A stretch of 64,000 nt of DNA. Source: Azadirachta indica (Eukaryota > Streptophyta > Magnoliopsida > Sapindales > Meliaceae). A program made the position numbers and the translations under genes. The notes below the pieces were generated by a model, which was not told the origin of the DNA, ran no database searches, and saw nothing but the letters and a program-made list of their open reading frames with translations. The stretch spans positions 16,563,368 through 16,627,367 of the forward strand of contig CM040453.1 in NCBI GenBank assembly GCA_022749755.1. The letters run 5' to 3'. This document shows, one piece after another, positions 1-11,250 of this stretch (within the stretch, counting starts at the first letter, position 1; the number at the start of each line of letters is the position of its first letter).

Positions 1-794
1 TTTGGAAATCGAAGCACGTGTCATTTCTCCGCGTGGGTAAAGTCAGCTCATGTAACAAATAACATGAGTGAGACCTACAATAGCTTGATTAGTGAATTTA
101 CAGGGCTGCCTATACTATAAATGTGTGAAGAAATCAGGATTAAGACAATGAGATTTATACACAACAGGTATTACATTAAATCTGCCCCTAAACATTATTC
201 TGGTTCTATCTTAATTTTGAGTTAGTTACTGTTAGTTTCTGACATTCCTAGCATACAATTTTCATGTAGGTTCACTCAAGCCAAAAAATGGGACAATGTG
301 CTACCTCTTGTGGTTAACAAGAGAATTAATAAGATGAGAGAGATGAGTAGAGCCATGGATTTAGTGTTTGGTGATAGAGATTTGTATGAGGTTCTAGTAG
401 ATAATAACGATGGCCACATTGTAAATTTGGGAACAAGGGATTGTGAATGTGGTGCATGGAAAACCAGTGGGTTACCTTGTGTTCATGCACTTAGGTGCAT
501 AGATGAAATTAGGGATGATTATAACAAATATGTTAGTCCATATCTGATAAAGAATTACTATCTCAGAACATGTAAGGAGTATATTAAGCCCATGCCAAGT
601 GAAATGAGATGGCCATGGGGGATTGACAATGTACTGGACCTACTAAAAGTGAAGAAACTTAGCCCAATAAGAATAGAAGATGAGAACAAAACGAAGACCC
701 TAAGATGACAAGGAGCTATTCTGTTACGTGATCTGAATGGGGCCATAACGAGAGGACTTGTGCTAAAGTGGCTGGGAAAAAGCAGAAGACATAA
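1..794 (+). pseudogene. Mutator-like (MULE) transposase, 3' portion
   Basis: C-terminal part of a plant MuDR-family transposase; the gene begins outside the window. Bases 1-167 read in frame 1 and contain the TNNMSETYNSLI motif typical of the end of the MULE transposase domain. An in-frame TAA at 118-120 breaks it. An intron at 168-269 (GT...AG) joins in phase to 270-708, which holds a SWIM zinc finger (CECGAWKTSGLPCVHA) and the usual RWPW stretch. A stop at 706-708 follows KTKTLR. The family's terminal CCHC knuckle (GHNERTC) continues in another frame at 741-794, so a frameshift separates them. Family membership is clear. The element is dead as a transposase because of the stop and the frameshift. 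No terminal inverted repeat was located. Confidence 0.85.
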
Positions 795-1887
795 AAAAGG
801 GCTACACCAGTTTAGTCATGCATTCCCTCACATGTTATTCATATACCTCAGTTTATTTTGTTTTACTTTGATTAATACTTTTCATTGTTGCAGGTTTCTA
901 AAGCTTCCACTGTGGTTGCACATAGTAATTTAAGTATCGGAGATACAAGTCAATCCAACATTGGCTTGGGTACTTGAAATGTTTGCATAATGAAAGCTGT
1001 GAGTCATGTTTTGAATCTTTAATAATACTAAAATAATTTTTCTTTGTTTGCATTTGTAGGTTAACTTAGACAAATTTAGTTTGTGTTCCAAACACCAAAC
1101 TTAAATTCAGCCATAAACTTTTTGAAAAGGAGTAACTAGGGAATTTTTGTGTTGATATCCAGCAAGATTATACCTCATCTGTTACTTTTGTGGAGACAGA
1201 TACTGCATCATCTACCTTGGAAGATATCTTGAGACCATTAACCTCAATATGGTCCTATAAGCATTGATTAGATTGATTGGGTAGATAATTTTGCATTGCC
1301 TACTGCTTGTGTATAACGTAAAGGGAAAAAATGAGACATATTCAGTGTAGTTGAAGCTTAAATTGTTTATTAGTAATCTGAACAATTTGTAATCCCTGTT
1401 ATTAATCAAGATCAGAACTGGCTCAGGTTTTTGTATATGTTTTGCTCATGTTATATGTGACTGATGTATGTTAGACCATGAAAACTAAATTTGCCTTGCT
1501 TTGAATTAATTTTATACTGATGTCAGATCTCCTAGGTTAGTTGGCAAAGGAAGAATGTAGACAATATTGTTGCGATTAACATCATATTGAACTTACAGTA
1601 AATGAACATAGTATTAATGATGGTGCTATATAATGATAGTCAGCTGTAATATCATTGCTTTGCATTACTAATTTGCATGTCTATTTATAAGATGTACTAG
1701 TATTCGGTAAAATAACATTTCTGTGCATTGTCACTGTGTACTAAATGCACTTGGAGAGCATAATATATATAGCTAGCATACATATCACCACATTTTAAAG
1801 CAATATCATCTTAGACTGAAACCCATTAACATTTCTGCATATCCTGCTCCTGATCAAAGATGTCATCTCATGCATTTGGTGTTGGAT
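795..1887. other. Non-coding stretch after the MULE remnant
   Basis: AT-rich DNA with no convincing reading frame. The open frame at 1212-1409 on the minus strand has no recognisable motif. It may contain the MULE 3' untranslated and subterminal sequence, but no inverted repeat was found by eye. Confidence 0.4.
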
Positions 1888-2181
1888 CTACTCCAACTTA
1901 TCCAACAATTCTTCTAACCCAAATTCTTCTAAGCAAGAGCGGTACTCAAAATCATCATTTGTTGGGCACCAGAATTTGAAAAAATTACATTGGTTATACC
2001 TGCAACAATAGTATAGCTTATTTGGGTTATCTAAAGATTCGGAGATCCTAACAGCAGCTCTCTTGTTGCACATGCAATATTTGTTATGAAATTTTATCAT
2101 ATTGCCATTCACTTCTTTTCTCCGTTGCTTTACTTTTCTGTTACTTGAGTTTCCTCTTGAATTAAAGCTTCTGGATGCCAT
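1888..2181 (-). CDS. GRF-type zinc finger protein, small
   Basis: A 97-residue ORF starting at the ATG at 2181 (MASRSFNSRGNSSNRKVKQR). Residues about 30-72 fit the GRF zinc finger: CMCNKRAAVRISES, then NPNKLYYCCRYNQCNFFKFW, giving the CxC...C...C pattern with the aromatic FF-W signature that binds nucleic acid. The N-terminus is basic and the C-terminus acidic. Many plant genomes carry short GRF proteins of this kind, often near or inside transposons, and here it lies convergent with a MULE transposase remnant 1.1 kb away. The frame extends upstream to 2301 through non-ATG codons, but the ATG at 2181 gives the usual short basic N-terminus. It could be a host gene or transposon cargo; expression is unknown. 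Confidence 0.6.
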   Translation of the reverse strand: MASRSFNSRGNSSNRKVKQRRKEVNGNMIKFHNKYCMCNKRAAVRISESLDNPNKLYYCCRYNQCNFFKFWCPTNDDFEYRSCLEEFGLEELLDKLE

Positions 2182-3631
2182 GGATATTATTGCTGCAAAG
2201 AAATTGGCTGCAAGTTCTATGATAAGGTAGTGAAAAGAGTTGGTTGATATGTTAGTATATATAAGGTGTAATGGCATATGTATGCTTGTGAATATAGCCA
2301 TTTGTTAGCGACAGCTATAAGAGTTTCTCTCTTCTTCCTAGCAAACCAATTCATCTCATTTTTGTAGACCACTGTAATTTCAAGGTCATCAACTTTCTCT
2401 TTATAATTAAATTGTGTCAGATATTGCTTCCATTTGAAATTGTATGGCCCACCAAAACAATAAGCAATCAAATATACAAGCACACGAATTTACAAAGCAA
2501 TTTTGTCTTTATTCAACATATAGAATTTGAAGGGCAATTGAGTATTTTCACTGAAAATGGATGAAAGTGGATGCCGTCAAGAGAGGTATGTATTCCTTTT
2601 CCCATATTTTCTCTTTATGTGTTCCATTCCAAAACCTGAGGGGAGGCATATGCTAATTTCTAGAAAGATATATAATAAAATTAGTTAGAATTTCATATTT
2701 ATCCAAAGAGTGAAAAATTGACTTTTTAGTTAATAAATAGTATCTTAAAATTATCATTAAATTAAAAAAATAAACATACTTAATTATCTAACATATATAA
2801 ATTCGACCAATTAGCTACCAAGACAAAAAAATAAAATAAAATAAAATAACTTCGTAGATAAATTTGACCAATTAACTATTAAGACAAAAAAAATAACTTC
2901 TTATTATTTAACATTAAATTTTTGGATAATATTATATTAATGTTGATAACTTATGTACTAGAAATAAATAAAAAAAGTAAACCCATAATTTTACCCTCCT
3001 CTACAACTACAATATTCTTTTAAAAAATTAATTTTAATCCTCTCAAAGTAGAGAATTACCCTAATTGCATATTGTTCTTTTGCTTAAATGTTTATCTCCC
3101 TTTACTCATCACCTTTATTTTTTTTTCTTTAATTATTCTAATTCCGTTTTTTGTGCTCAAACTATAATACAAAAAGTTGAACTTCACATAATTTAAAGAA
3201 GGCTTATGCTTGAAAGACAAGCATTCTTATAAGAGAAGTGTCGTTAACCCCTAAGGGCCTTGACCAATAGGTTCCACATTTTTTTTTAAATTTTATAATA
3301 TTTATATATTAGATCTAATTTTTAGTTTATACACGGTTTACTTCTTATACTTTATAAACTTATTCATTTATCCCTTAATTTAATAATTATTTTTTAAATG
3401 TTAACTGATTAACTTTATCTTTTAAACATTTTAACCTTTGGGTTATCTATTTTTTGCTCCACCTCTACCTATAGGCAATGCATAACTAATATAATCCTAC
3501 TAATTAGTTAGTTTATTAAAATATTCACTCGTATTATAATTATTATTATTATTATTATTATTATTTCAAAATTTGACATGACTATATATTTTTTAGAAGT
3601 TTACATCTTCAAATTAACTAATTTTTATTCG
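2182..3631. other. AT-rich intergenic DNA
   Basis: No gene is recognised. A minus-strand frame at 2217-2483 has no identifiable motif. A (TTA)n microsatellite lies at about 3533-3565. The target site of the copia element closes this stretch. Confidence 0.4.
3533..3565. repeat. (TTA)n microsatellite
   Basis: About eleven tandem TTA/ATT triplets in an AT-rich context. Confidence 0.85.
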
Positions 3632-3636
3632 TTCGT

Positions 3637-4167
3637 TGTGAAATCTAGTGCTTTATAATCAGTTAAGTCAGTTAAAGTTCATTGGAGAAGTTAGGTGGTT
3701 AGTTCATGATGGAAGCTGCTGAGCTGGAAAAGAAACTGACTTCATAATTCTATTGGGACAGTTAGTTATTGACTCCATAAAAAGGCAGAATCAATACATA
3801 TATAGAAGAAGACTCGTGCCTAGAGAGTCATTCTTTGTACCGCTTCTAGTTTTTCTGATCTTTCAAGATTGTATCTTCTTTTAGTTGTAGTTCAGAGAAC
3901 GGCCATGATAGCTTTCTTGGCTACCTCGTGTATTTGTGGTTTTCTCCATGATTAATAAAGTCTGTAATTGATCTCTTTCACTCGTGGATGTAGGCTTTTA
4001 AAGCTGAACCACGTAATCCTTAGTTGTTTTCTCAGATTTTTTTCTTTCTACTCTTTTCTTGTTTTGTGTTAGATTGAAGTCTATAAAAATAAAGTTCTCT
4101 TGCATTTGTGAATTGGTAAATAAAAGGGGAAGTTGTTGATCTTAAGGATGTAGAAGAAATCTCCACA
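3637..4167 (+). repeat. 5' LTR of the copia element
   Basis: 531 bp, TGTGAAA... to ...CTCCACA, bounded by TG and CA. It matches 7511-8040 along its whole length. It contains a TATA-like stretch (CATATATAGAAG) near position 160 of the LTR and an AATAAAG polyadenylation-type signal further on. Confidence 0.95.
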
Positions 4168-4170
4168 AAC

Positions 4171-4182
4171 TGGTATCAGAGC
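4171..4182 (+). promoter_or_regulatory. Primer-binding site (initiator Met tRNA)
   Basis: TGGTATCAGAGC begins 3 bp after the 5' LTR. It is the standard copia primer site complementary to the 3' end of plant initiator methionine tRNA. Confidence 0.9.
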
Positions 4183-4198
4183 TGTGAATAGATCTAAG

Positions 4199-4696
4199 AT
4201 GACAACTTCAAAGTTTGACATAAAGAAGTTTACAAGAGAGAATGATTTCAATCTGTGGAGAATTAAGATGAGGGCGTTACTGGTGCATCAGGGTCTTAAA
4301 AAAGCTCTTAAAGGTGCATATGAGATGTTTGATACATTGACTGAAAAAGAAAAGAGAGATATCCTTAGGAAGGCACATAATGCAATTGTGTTGAGTCTTG
4401 GTGATAAAGTGCTCAAAAAGGTCTCGAAACAGAAGACAGCAGCAGAATTATGGACAAAACTTGAAAGCTTGTATATGAAGAAGTCTCTTGCCAGCAAGTT
4501 ATATAGGAAGAAAAGGCTATATACACTTGCTTTGGAGGAAAGAACTTCACTTGATGAACATCTGGATACGTTTTACAAGATCATCTTTGATCTTGAAAAC
4601 ATTGACATAAAAATTGACGAAGAAGATCAAGCCTTGTTATTGCTATGTTCATTACCAAGCTTTTATGAACATTTTGTGGACACTTCACTGTATTGA
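4199..4696 (+). pseudogene. copia gag (UBN2 domain), truncated
   Basis: 165 codons from the ATG at 4199 (MTTSKFDIKKFTREN). The N-terminal FNLWRIKMRALL motif and the following helical domain, including LWTKLESLYMKKSLASKLY, are typical of the copia gag UBN2 region. A stop at 4694-4696 truncates it. Basic sequence continues at 4712-4918 with a degenerate CCHC knuckle (CLLCHKERKTKSKC) that lacks the expected histidine spacing. It would normally form the nucleocapsid and continue into pol. Confidence 0.9.
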
Positions 4697-4937
4697 AGAA
4701 ATAACATTACAATGAAGGAGGTGAATGGTGCCTTGAACTCAAAAGAACTGAATAAGAGAGCAGAAAGAGAGAGAAAGGAAGGAGAAGGATTGAATGCAAG
4801 AGGAAGACTAGAAAAGAGAGAAACCAGAAACAAGAATCAGGGTAGATCAAAGTCAAAAACTAAGAAGAGGAAGTGTTTATTGTGCCATAAAGAAAGGAAA
4901 ACAAAGTCAAAATGCTGAAGCAGCCATAACTTCTGAT

Positions 4938-5345
4938 GTGCTTGATGATGGTTATCTCAGTGCTGATTTGTTGATTGCTTTTGGTGACAAATTTGAAGGT
5001 CAGTGGACTCTTGATTTTGGTTGCTCGTTCCATATTAGTCTTAATAAAAACTTATTTAATTCCTTGAACTATATTGATGGTGGTAGGGTTCTAATAGAAA
5101 ATAATGTGGCTTGCAAAGTTGTTGGTATTGGAAATATCAAAATAAGGATGTTTGATGATGTTGTAAGACTAATACAAGGAGTTATATATGTACCAGACTT
5201 TAAGAGAAACTTGATTTCTCTAGAAATGCTTGATAAGTCTGGATGTATTTTTAAGGCAGAAAATGCAGTGTTAAAAGTAGTGAAAGGATCTCGAGTAATC
5301 ATGAATGGTAAAAGAAGGAATGGCCTGTACATTTACAAAGCATGA
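4938..5345 (+). pseudogene. copia protease region, active site altered
   Basis: The reading frame contains WTLDFGCSFHI where intact copia elements have the aspartic protease motif D-S-G; serine is replaced by phenylalanine (DFG). Downstream VYVPDFKRNLISL is the usual protease/gag-pre-integrase spacer. The start is arbitrary because this is part of a polyprotein. Confidence 0.85.
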
Positions 5346-5439
5346 CAGCATTTGGAAATTCAGCAGAATCATCTAATTCTATTAATGATTAAACCAATCT
5401 TTGGCACCTTAGGTTAGTCTATATTAGTGAAAAAAGGGC

Positions 5440-6240
5440 TAAAAGAATTCGGTAAATAAGGGCTACTTGGCAAAGATGAAATTGGGACACTTGAGTTATG
5501 TAGAATATGTGTTGGGTAAGTCTTCCAGAGCTAGAATTAATACTACAACTCACAGAACCAAGCAGACCCTTGACTACATACATGCTGACTTATAGGCCCT
5601 GCACAAGTGGCTTCTCTAAAAAGGGCTAGGTACTTTCTCTCTATTATAGATGATTATTCAAGGAAAGTTGGGGTGTGTATTCTAAAAAGCAAAGACCAGG
5701 TGTTTGATAAGTTTAAAACCTGGAAGTCATTCATTGAAAACCAAATTGGCAAGAAATTAAAGAGAATTAGGACTGACAATGGTCTTGAATTTTGCAATGA
5801 AAAATTTGATGATCTTTATACGAAATGTGGGATTGCTAGGCATAAGACAGTAACACACACCCTTCAATAAAACAGATTAGCTGAAATGATGAATAAAACT
5901 TTAATGGAAAAGGTAAGATGCATGTTGTTCCATGCTAAGCTACCTAAATAACTTTGGACAGAAGCTGTAGTGACTGTTGCTTATCTGGTAAATAGAAGCC
6001 TTTCAGTTGCAATAGGGCTTAAGATTCCAGAGGAAATGTGGTCCGGGAAAGCACCTGATTTGAGCAATCTCAGGATTTTTGGATGTGCAGTATATGCACA
6101 TGTGAATATAGGGAAGCTTGAACTTAGAGCCATAAAAGGTGTGTTCATAGGTTATCCTGAAGGGGTGAAAGGCTAGAAGATTTTTGGAATTGTTAAATGC
6201 ATAATTCGTAGAGATGTTACCTTCAATGAGAAATCCATGT
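5440..6240 (+). pseudogene. copia integrase region
   Basis: Fragments of a retroviral-type integrase over several frames. TTTHRTKQTLDYIHADL lies at about 5540-5595, then ARYFLSIIDDYSRK and RTDNGLEFCNEKFDDL at 5607-5870, giving two of the catalytic acidic residues (D of IIDDYS, D of RTDNG). A stop interrupts HTLQ*NRLAEMMN, where the third acidic residue is retained in LAEMMN. The C-terminal part PEEMWSGKAPDLSNLRIFGC lies at 5970-6176. Confidence 0.9.
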
Positions 6241-6407
6241 TGAAACTAGAAACTAAACTGAAGTAAAAAAAGCATAAGTAAGCTTCTCCTGTTGATAAGG
6301 TTCAGTTTGAGGTGGAGACACTTAATGAAAGTTCTCAATATAGAAAAACCCTTAAATAACAAGATGAAGATGAGCTTATTGTACAATCTGATTTGCAAGA
6401 CTATTAA

Positions 6408-6812
6408 TTGGCCAGAGATAGACAAAGAAGGCAAATCAGAACTCCTACAAAGAAGCTTTCAAAAGGAAACTATATATATCTACTACTCCATGTTGATGAT
6501 ATATTGGTAGAATGTGAAGATAAGGTAGAAATTCAGAAGTTGAAGGATCAGTTGAATGCTAAATCTGAAATGAAAGACTTAGGGGATGCTAAGAGAATTT
6601 TGGGTATGCAAATCAATAGAAACAAAGAGCATGGAACATTATTTATGACACAACAAGAGCATGTTCAAAAAATAGTTGAAAGGTTTGAAATGAAAGGTTC
6701 AAAACCAGTTTCAACTCCTCAGGCACAACACTTCAAGCTTTCTAAAGCTCAAGCATCAGATATTGATAAAGGAAAAATGAAATGGCTAAGATACCATATG
6801 CAAATGTTGTAG
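6408..6812 (+). pseudogene. copia reverse transcriptase, 3' half only
   Basis: Contains the catalytic box as LLLHVDDIL (family form YVDDML), then KSEMKDLGDAKRILGMQI and the connection segment. The fingers half of the enzyme, expected at roughly 6250-6430, is absent, so a deletion removed it before or after insertion. Confidence 0.9.
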
Positions 6813-7532
6813 GGTGCATTATGTATGCCATGGTTTGTTGAAGACCTAATATATCTCATACTGCTAATGTAGTAAGCAGATTTATGGCAAATCCAGGTAA
6901 AGGACACTAGAAAGCTGTGAAATGGATACTTAGGTATCTGAATGGGACAAGCAAGTATGGGTTGATATATGGAAAAAAGAATACATCAATTGAAGGAGTT
7001 GTAGGCTATGTGGATTATGATTATACCAGGGACTTGGATAAAAGAAGATCAATGTCTGGTTATATTTTCACTCTACTGTGAGCTGAAAAGCATCTTATAG
7101 CAAGTGGTAACTCTTTCCACCATAGAGGCTGAATATATTGCTACAACTAATGCTGTAAAGGAAGTTTTGTGGATGAAAGGTTTGGTGAATGAGCTAGGCA
7201 TAGTTCAAAGCTATGTTGATATTCATTGTGCCAGCCAAAGTGCCTTGCGCTTGACCAAAAACCAAATGTACCATCAAAGAACCAAACATATTGATGTAAG
7301 GTTACATTTTATTAGAGATGACAAGTCAAAAGGGGCTGTTAGAATGGTCAAGATGAGAACAACTAAGAATCTAGCTAACATGCTCATAAAGTCCTTACCT
7401 TCTGTCAAGTTCAATATTTATTTGAACTTGATTGGAGTTAAGGTAGCTGGAAGAACTAACTTGCTGGTGGAAGAGATTAAATTAATTGATTTTGAATCAA
7501 GGTGGAGATTTGTGAAACCGGGTGCTTCATAA
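6813..7532 (+). pseudogene. copia RNase H region
   Basis: RPNISHTANVVSRFM and the RNase H start VGYVDYDYTRDLDKRRS lie in broken frames at 6840-7080. The remainder is open at 7104-7532, with TLSTIEAEYIATT and RTKHIDVRLHFIRD, which carry conserved catalytic and substrate residues. The last frame runs into the 3' LTR, as is normal. Confidence 0.9.
7498..7510 (+). promoter_or_regulatory. Polypurine tract
   Basis: CAAGGTGGAGATT directly abuts the 3' LTR. This is the typical plus-strand priming tract of TNT1-like copia elements. Confidence 0.85.
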
Positions 7533-8040
7533 TTAGTTAAGTCAGTTAAATTCGTTGGAGAAGTTAGGTGGTTAGTTCATGATGGAAGCTGCTAAGCTGA
7601 AAAAGAAATTGACTTCAGAATTCTGTTGGGACAGTTAGTTATTAATTCTATAAAAGGGCAGAATCAATACATATATAGAAGAAGACTCATGCCTAGAGAG
7701 TCATTCTTTGTACTACTTTCAGTTTTTCTAATCTTTCAAGATTGTATCTTGTTTTAGTTGTAGTTCAAAGAACGACCATGGTAGCTTTCTTGGCTACCCT
7801 GTGTATTTGTGGTTTTCTCCATGATTAATAAAGTCTATAATTGATCTCTTTCACTCGTGGATGTAGGCTTTTAAAGCTGAACCAAGTAATCCCCAGTTGT
7901 TTTCTCAAATTTTTTTCTTTCTACTCTTTTCTTGTTTTATGTTAGATTGAAGTCTGTAAAACTGAAGTTCTCTTGCATCTGTGAATTGGTAAATACAAGG
8001 GGAAGTTGTTGATCTTGAAGAAGTAGAAGAAATCTCCACA
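7511..8040 (+). repeat. 3' LTR of the copia element
   Basis: 530 bp copy of the 5' LTR, starting TGTGAAACC and ending CTCCACA, followed directly by the TTCGT target duplication. It is preceded by the polypurine tract. Confidence 0.95.
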
Positions 8041-8719
8041 TTCGTATTTTTTACTTGATGTCTCCCTCAAATGAAGATATAAGAAATTATAGAACAACCA
8101 TTATGGTAAGAGTAATTAGGATCTAGTTGATATAATCATTTAAGTAGAGTTTTTTAAAGTAGATATTTTACTAGTAAAATTTTTCTAAATAATTTTATAA
8201 GTTTGTCGTTTTAAATATTATAGTATACATAACATGACTATATATGTATTTGATACTTATGGTGATAAAAACTGATTACTAGAATATTCATACCCAAAAA
8301 AGTTAAAGTTAAGTGAAAGAAATTAAAAAAATTTGAAACACATAGCATGATTCCTATATTAATGGACTATAAAAATATATAGACGTATGATAATAGATAT
8401 AAATTAATAAATACTTTATAAAAATAAATACAAAAAGTAAAATCTAGCTAATATTAGACTCAAGACTCATATATTACGTTCATCACAATAGTTTACATAA
8501 GAAAAACAACATTAACCCTTTTGATAGACTTTACCTGTGTAATTTTTCCCCCAATTAAAAAAAAAAAGATAAAAGCTTTGTGGAAGATAGAGTTTGGTGA
8601 AGTAGGAGTCTAGAGTTGGGTGAGTTTCTCCTTTGACGAATTCTGGATCAAGAAATTGAAGCATGTTGATGGCTCCCAAATAATTCATAGAGAAAGAATC
8701 CAAAGCCTCTGAAAACAAG

Positions 8720-9290
8720 TATTAAGTTAGTTGTTTTGATAAAATAAAAAGTTTAAAAGTTGATATTTTGACATGTATACCCTTTAAATAATAGACTTAT
8801 ATCTATAATAATTTTGATTATATTAGCATAATAATAAATTAAAAAAATAGATTATAGTAGTATATATATTATTTTATTTATTTGATATATAAATTTTTTT
8901 AAAAAATAATTTATAATCGATGATATAAAGATCAATAAAATTAAATAAAAATAATGTCATATTATAATAATTGTAATTATATAAATATATAAATTTATTG
9001 TAATAATTAAAGTATAAAATATATAAAATTAAGAAGACAAGTAGAGTTAACTATATTTTAAATTGATAAAATAAATTGATAAAATAATTATATTTTAAAA
9101 AAAATAAAAATATAAAATTATTCAGACATTTTTTCATTTAAATTTAAGTCAAAATTTTTAACTTAATTACATTTAAATGTTTTTAACAAATATTCAGATA
9201 TAAATTAAAAAAAAAAAACGATTCTTAAACGTCTGAATAAATATATTCAGACTTCAATGAAAAAAACCCTTAAATAAATATGAAAAGAAA
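8720..9290. repeat. Diverged AT-rich repeat, copy 1
   Basis: Begins AAGTATTAAGTTAGTTG and matches 9426-10025 along its length with many substitutions. Both copies contain ATTCAGAC/GTCTGAAT-type motifs and end in AT-rich tails such as AAAAAACCCTTAAA. Confidence 0.6.
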
Positions 9291-9324
9291 TTTCACATAT
9301 ACGGCAGATTTCTACATTAAGATA

Positions 9325-10040
9325 GTGTTTGTTTTTTTATCTAAATTCTGAATATGACTAAAACATGAATCTAACTAAATTTAAATATGAATTATATATT
9401 TATTTTTATTTTAAAACATCTAAAAATAAGTATTAAGTTATTTGTTTTGACAAAATAAAAAGTCTGAAAATTGATATGTTGATATTTATACTCTTTTAAA
9501 TAATATACTTATATCTATAATAATTTTCATTATATTAGCACAATAATAAATAAAAAAATTAAATAAATTATATTAATACGTACATTATTTATTTGTATAT
9601 GATTTTTTAAAAAGCATAATTTCTAATTGATGATATAAAGATTAATAAAAATTAAATAAAAAATAATAAGTTATTCTGTAATATAATCGTAATTATGTAA
9701 ATATACAGATTGGTTATAATAATTAAAATATAAAATAAATAAGAATGAGAAGGTAAGTAAAGAGGACCCATAATAAAGAAGAGATACATTAAAAATAGTT
9801 AAGTAGAATTTTAATTTTGTTAATAAATAAATTAATAAGATAAGAATATTTTTAGAAAATAAAAATATTAAATTATTTAAACATTTACTTATTCAGATTT
9901 AAGTCAATATTTTTAAGTTAATTATATTAAGATGTTTTTAACAAATATTTAGACATAAATTAAAAAATAAACGACTTTTAAATATTTGAATAATTATATT
10001 TACATTTCAACCATAAAAACAAACAAGCCCTAAATGTATA
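9325..10040. repeat. Diverged AT-rich repeat, copy 2 (MITE-like)
   Basis: The left edge TAGTGTTTGTTTTTTTATC is the approximate reverse complement of the right edge AAAAACAAACAAGCCCTA, suggesting a non-autonomous DNA element with short inverted ends. A clean target duplication was not found. Its interior repeats 8720-9290. Confidence 0.45.
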
Positions 10041-10116
10041 CAAACATAGATTACAAGTCATTTATGTTGACACAAATACTACTTTTTAGATTTTAGAAAA
10101 TCATTTTAAATTTATG

Positions 10117-10128
10117 TGCGCGCGTGCG

Positions 10129-10158
<30 letters not shown>
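10117..10158. repeat. Compound (GC)n(CA)n(TA)n microsatellite
   Basis: A run of GCGCGCGTGCGCA, then CA repeats, then TA repeats. These are alternating purine-pyrimidine tracts. Confidence 0.85.
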
Positions 10159-10159
<1 letters not shown>

Positions 10160-10203
10160 CTTCAGCAAGGTTTCTTTAGTTGTAAGAGTAGCGTTTCAAT
10201 CAT

Positions 10204-10401
10204 TTGATATTTAGAAAATCATTTCCTGGTTTTCAAAGAGGATACTATGAAGAGGCAAAATGGGGAGTTGGTTATTGTAATTACGTTGCTGCTGATTGTT
10301 TAGATACTGGCTTACAAATGTATGTTCAACAAAACAAATTATTGTTTAATTTTACTTGTGTCGTAATGGATACCTTGAACAGCTTTATTATTACTAGATA
10401 A
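10204..10401 (+). pseudogene. PMEI/invertase inhibitor, C-terminal fragment
   Basis: Reads FQRGYYEEAKWGVGYCNYVA then ADCLD, matching the last helix of pectin methylesterase/invertase inhibitors and the corresponding part of the copy at 40057-40514 (KGNYKDAEWAVGYCNHAAAE). The rest of the inhibitor, including the first disulphide pair, is not present upstream. The frame continues past the usual end into unrelated residues. It is a truncated duplicate with no start codon. Confidence 0.6.
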
Positions 10402-10775
10402 TTAATTAACTAATTGGGTATGTAATTAAATCTTTTGTTGTTAATTATATATAATAATAAATGAGAAATAGAAAATTTTGAGTCTAATATTTAATTTTAA
10501 TTATGTACTTGCGAATAAGTGAATAAACATATGTATTCTTGTTTAATACACTTTTCTTAGTAATGAAATGGACTTGTTATATATTAGTATTATGTATAAA
10601 AGATAGAGAGAAACAATACGACTCATAATAAATGGAACCGTTAATTGTGGAAGTTGCTCACTTCTATTAATAAAGTTTTTATCAGTGAAACTTTGAATCT
10701 AATTGGCCTTAATTAAGATATGGTAGTCAAACCACTTGACTTTACCCTTTGTAGATGCTCAATGGTTGTTTGCAT
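10402..10775. other. AT-rich non-coding stretch
   Basis: No gene seen. It ends at the TTTGCAT target site of the MITE. Confidence 0.4.
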
Positions 10776-11242
10776 TAGGAGTGGTTAAAAAAACCAAAAA
10801 TAAAAAAATCGAATAAGATTGGACCGAAATCGATAGGTTTGGTTTGGTTTTAGATATCATTTGGTTTGAATTTGGTTCTACTTTTAAAAAATTGAAATTT
10901 TTGATTCAATTTTGGTACTAATGTCAAAACCTCAGACAGGAGTGAAATTTTTTGTTAGATTTGGAAACAAAATGACGTCAATTTGTAATGAAAAATGAAG
11001 TTATTTTCTAGGATTTAAACAAAAAAAGATTTAAAAATTAAGAACTATAAATATATCATTATTTTTAGACTAGAAAATTGAAAAAGATGGATCGAGATTA
11101 GACCGATAAGTTTCGATCCAACTCTAGTTTGGTTCTATATTTAGATTTAGTCAATTCGTTTACAAAAACTTGAGGCCCCAATGTTCTTGGTTTGATTCGA
11201 TATTGGCAAAAGTTGAATCGAACGAAACTGTGCTCACCTCTA
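10776..11242. mobile_element. hAT-type MITE with target duplication
   Basis: 467 bp without coding capacity. The ends TAGGAGTG... and ...CACCTCTA are imperfect inverted repeats of the hAT type (TAGNGGTG). It is flanked by TTTGCAT on both sides (10769-10775 and 11244-11250); with one more base the 8 bp duplication is GTTTGCAT/ATTTGCAT. The interior holds alternating GGTTTGGTTTGG and complementary runs that could fold back. Confidence 0.75.
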
Positions 11243-11250
11243 ATTTGCAT

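Larger units (their letters stand above)
3637..8040 (+). mobile_element. Ty1/copia LTR retrotransposon (TNT1-like), decayed
   Basis: A 4,404 bp element with both LTRs, a primer-binding site, a polypurine tract and a 5 bp target duplication (TTCGT at 3632-3636 and 8041-8045). Domain order is gag, protease, integrase, reverse transcriptase, RNase H, which defines copia. Intact relatives are usually about 5 kb; here the first half of the reverse transcriptase is missing around 6250-6430. Several in-frame stops and frameshifts are present. The two LTRs differ at roughly 35-40 of 530 positions by eye, so the insertion is not recent. It is non-autonomous. Confidence 0.95.
8046..10203. other. AT-rich non-coding DNA with diverged repeats
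   Basis: No gene supported. A minus-strand frame at 8512-8718 has no recognisable family. The stretch 8170-8370 resembles 41093-41300. Two copies of a longer repeat lie at about 8720-9290 and 9430-10025. Confidence 0.5.

Noticed and set aside
2217..2483. 88-residue minus-strand ORF upstream of the GRF ORF
   Set aside because: No motif recognised and it lacks a supported ATG context; it could at most be an upstream exon, which cannot be shown.
4171..4182. Possible tRNA gene near TGGTATCAGAGC
   Set aside because: It is only the 12-base primer-binding site; no tRNA cloverleaf surrounds it.
8512..8718. 68-residue minus-strand ORF
   Set aside because: No family recognised, AT-rich context, ends in a lysine/phenylalanine low-complexity part.
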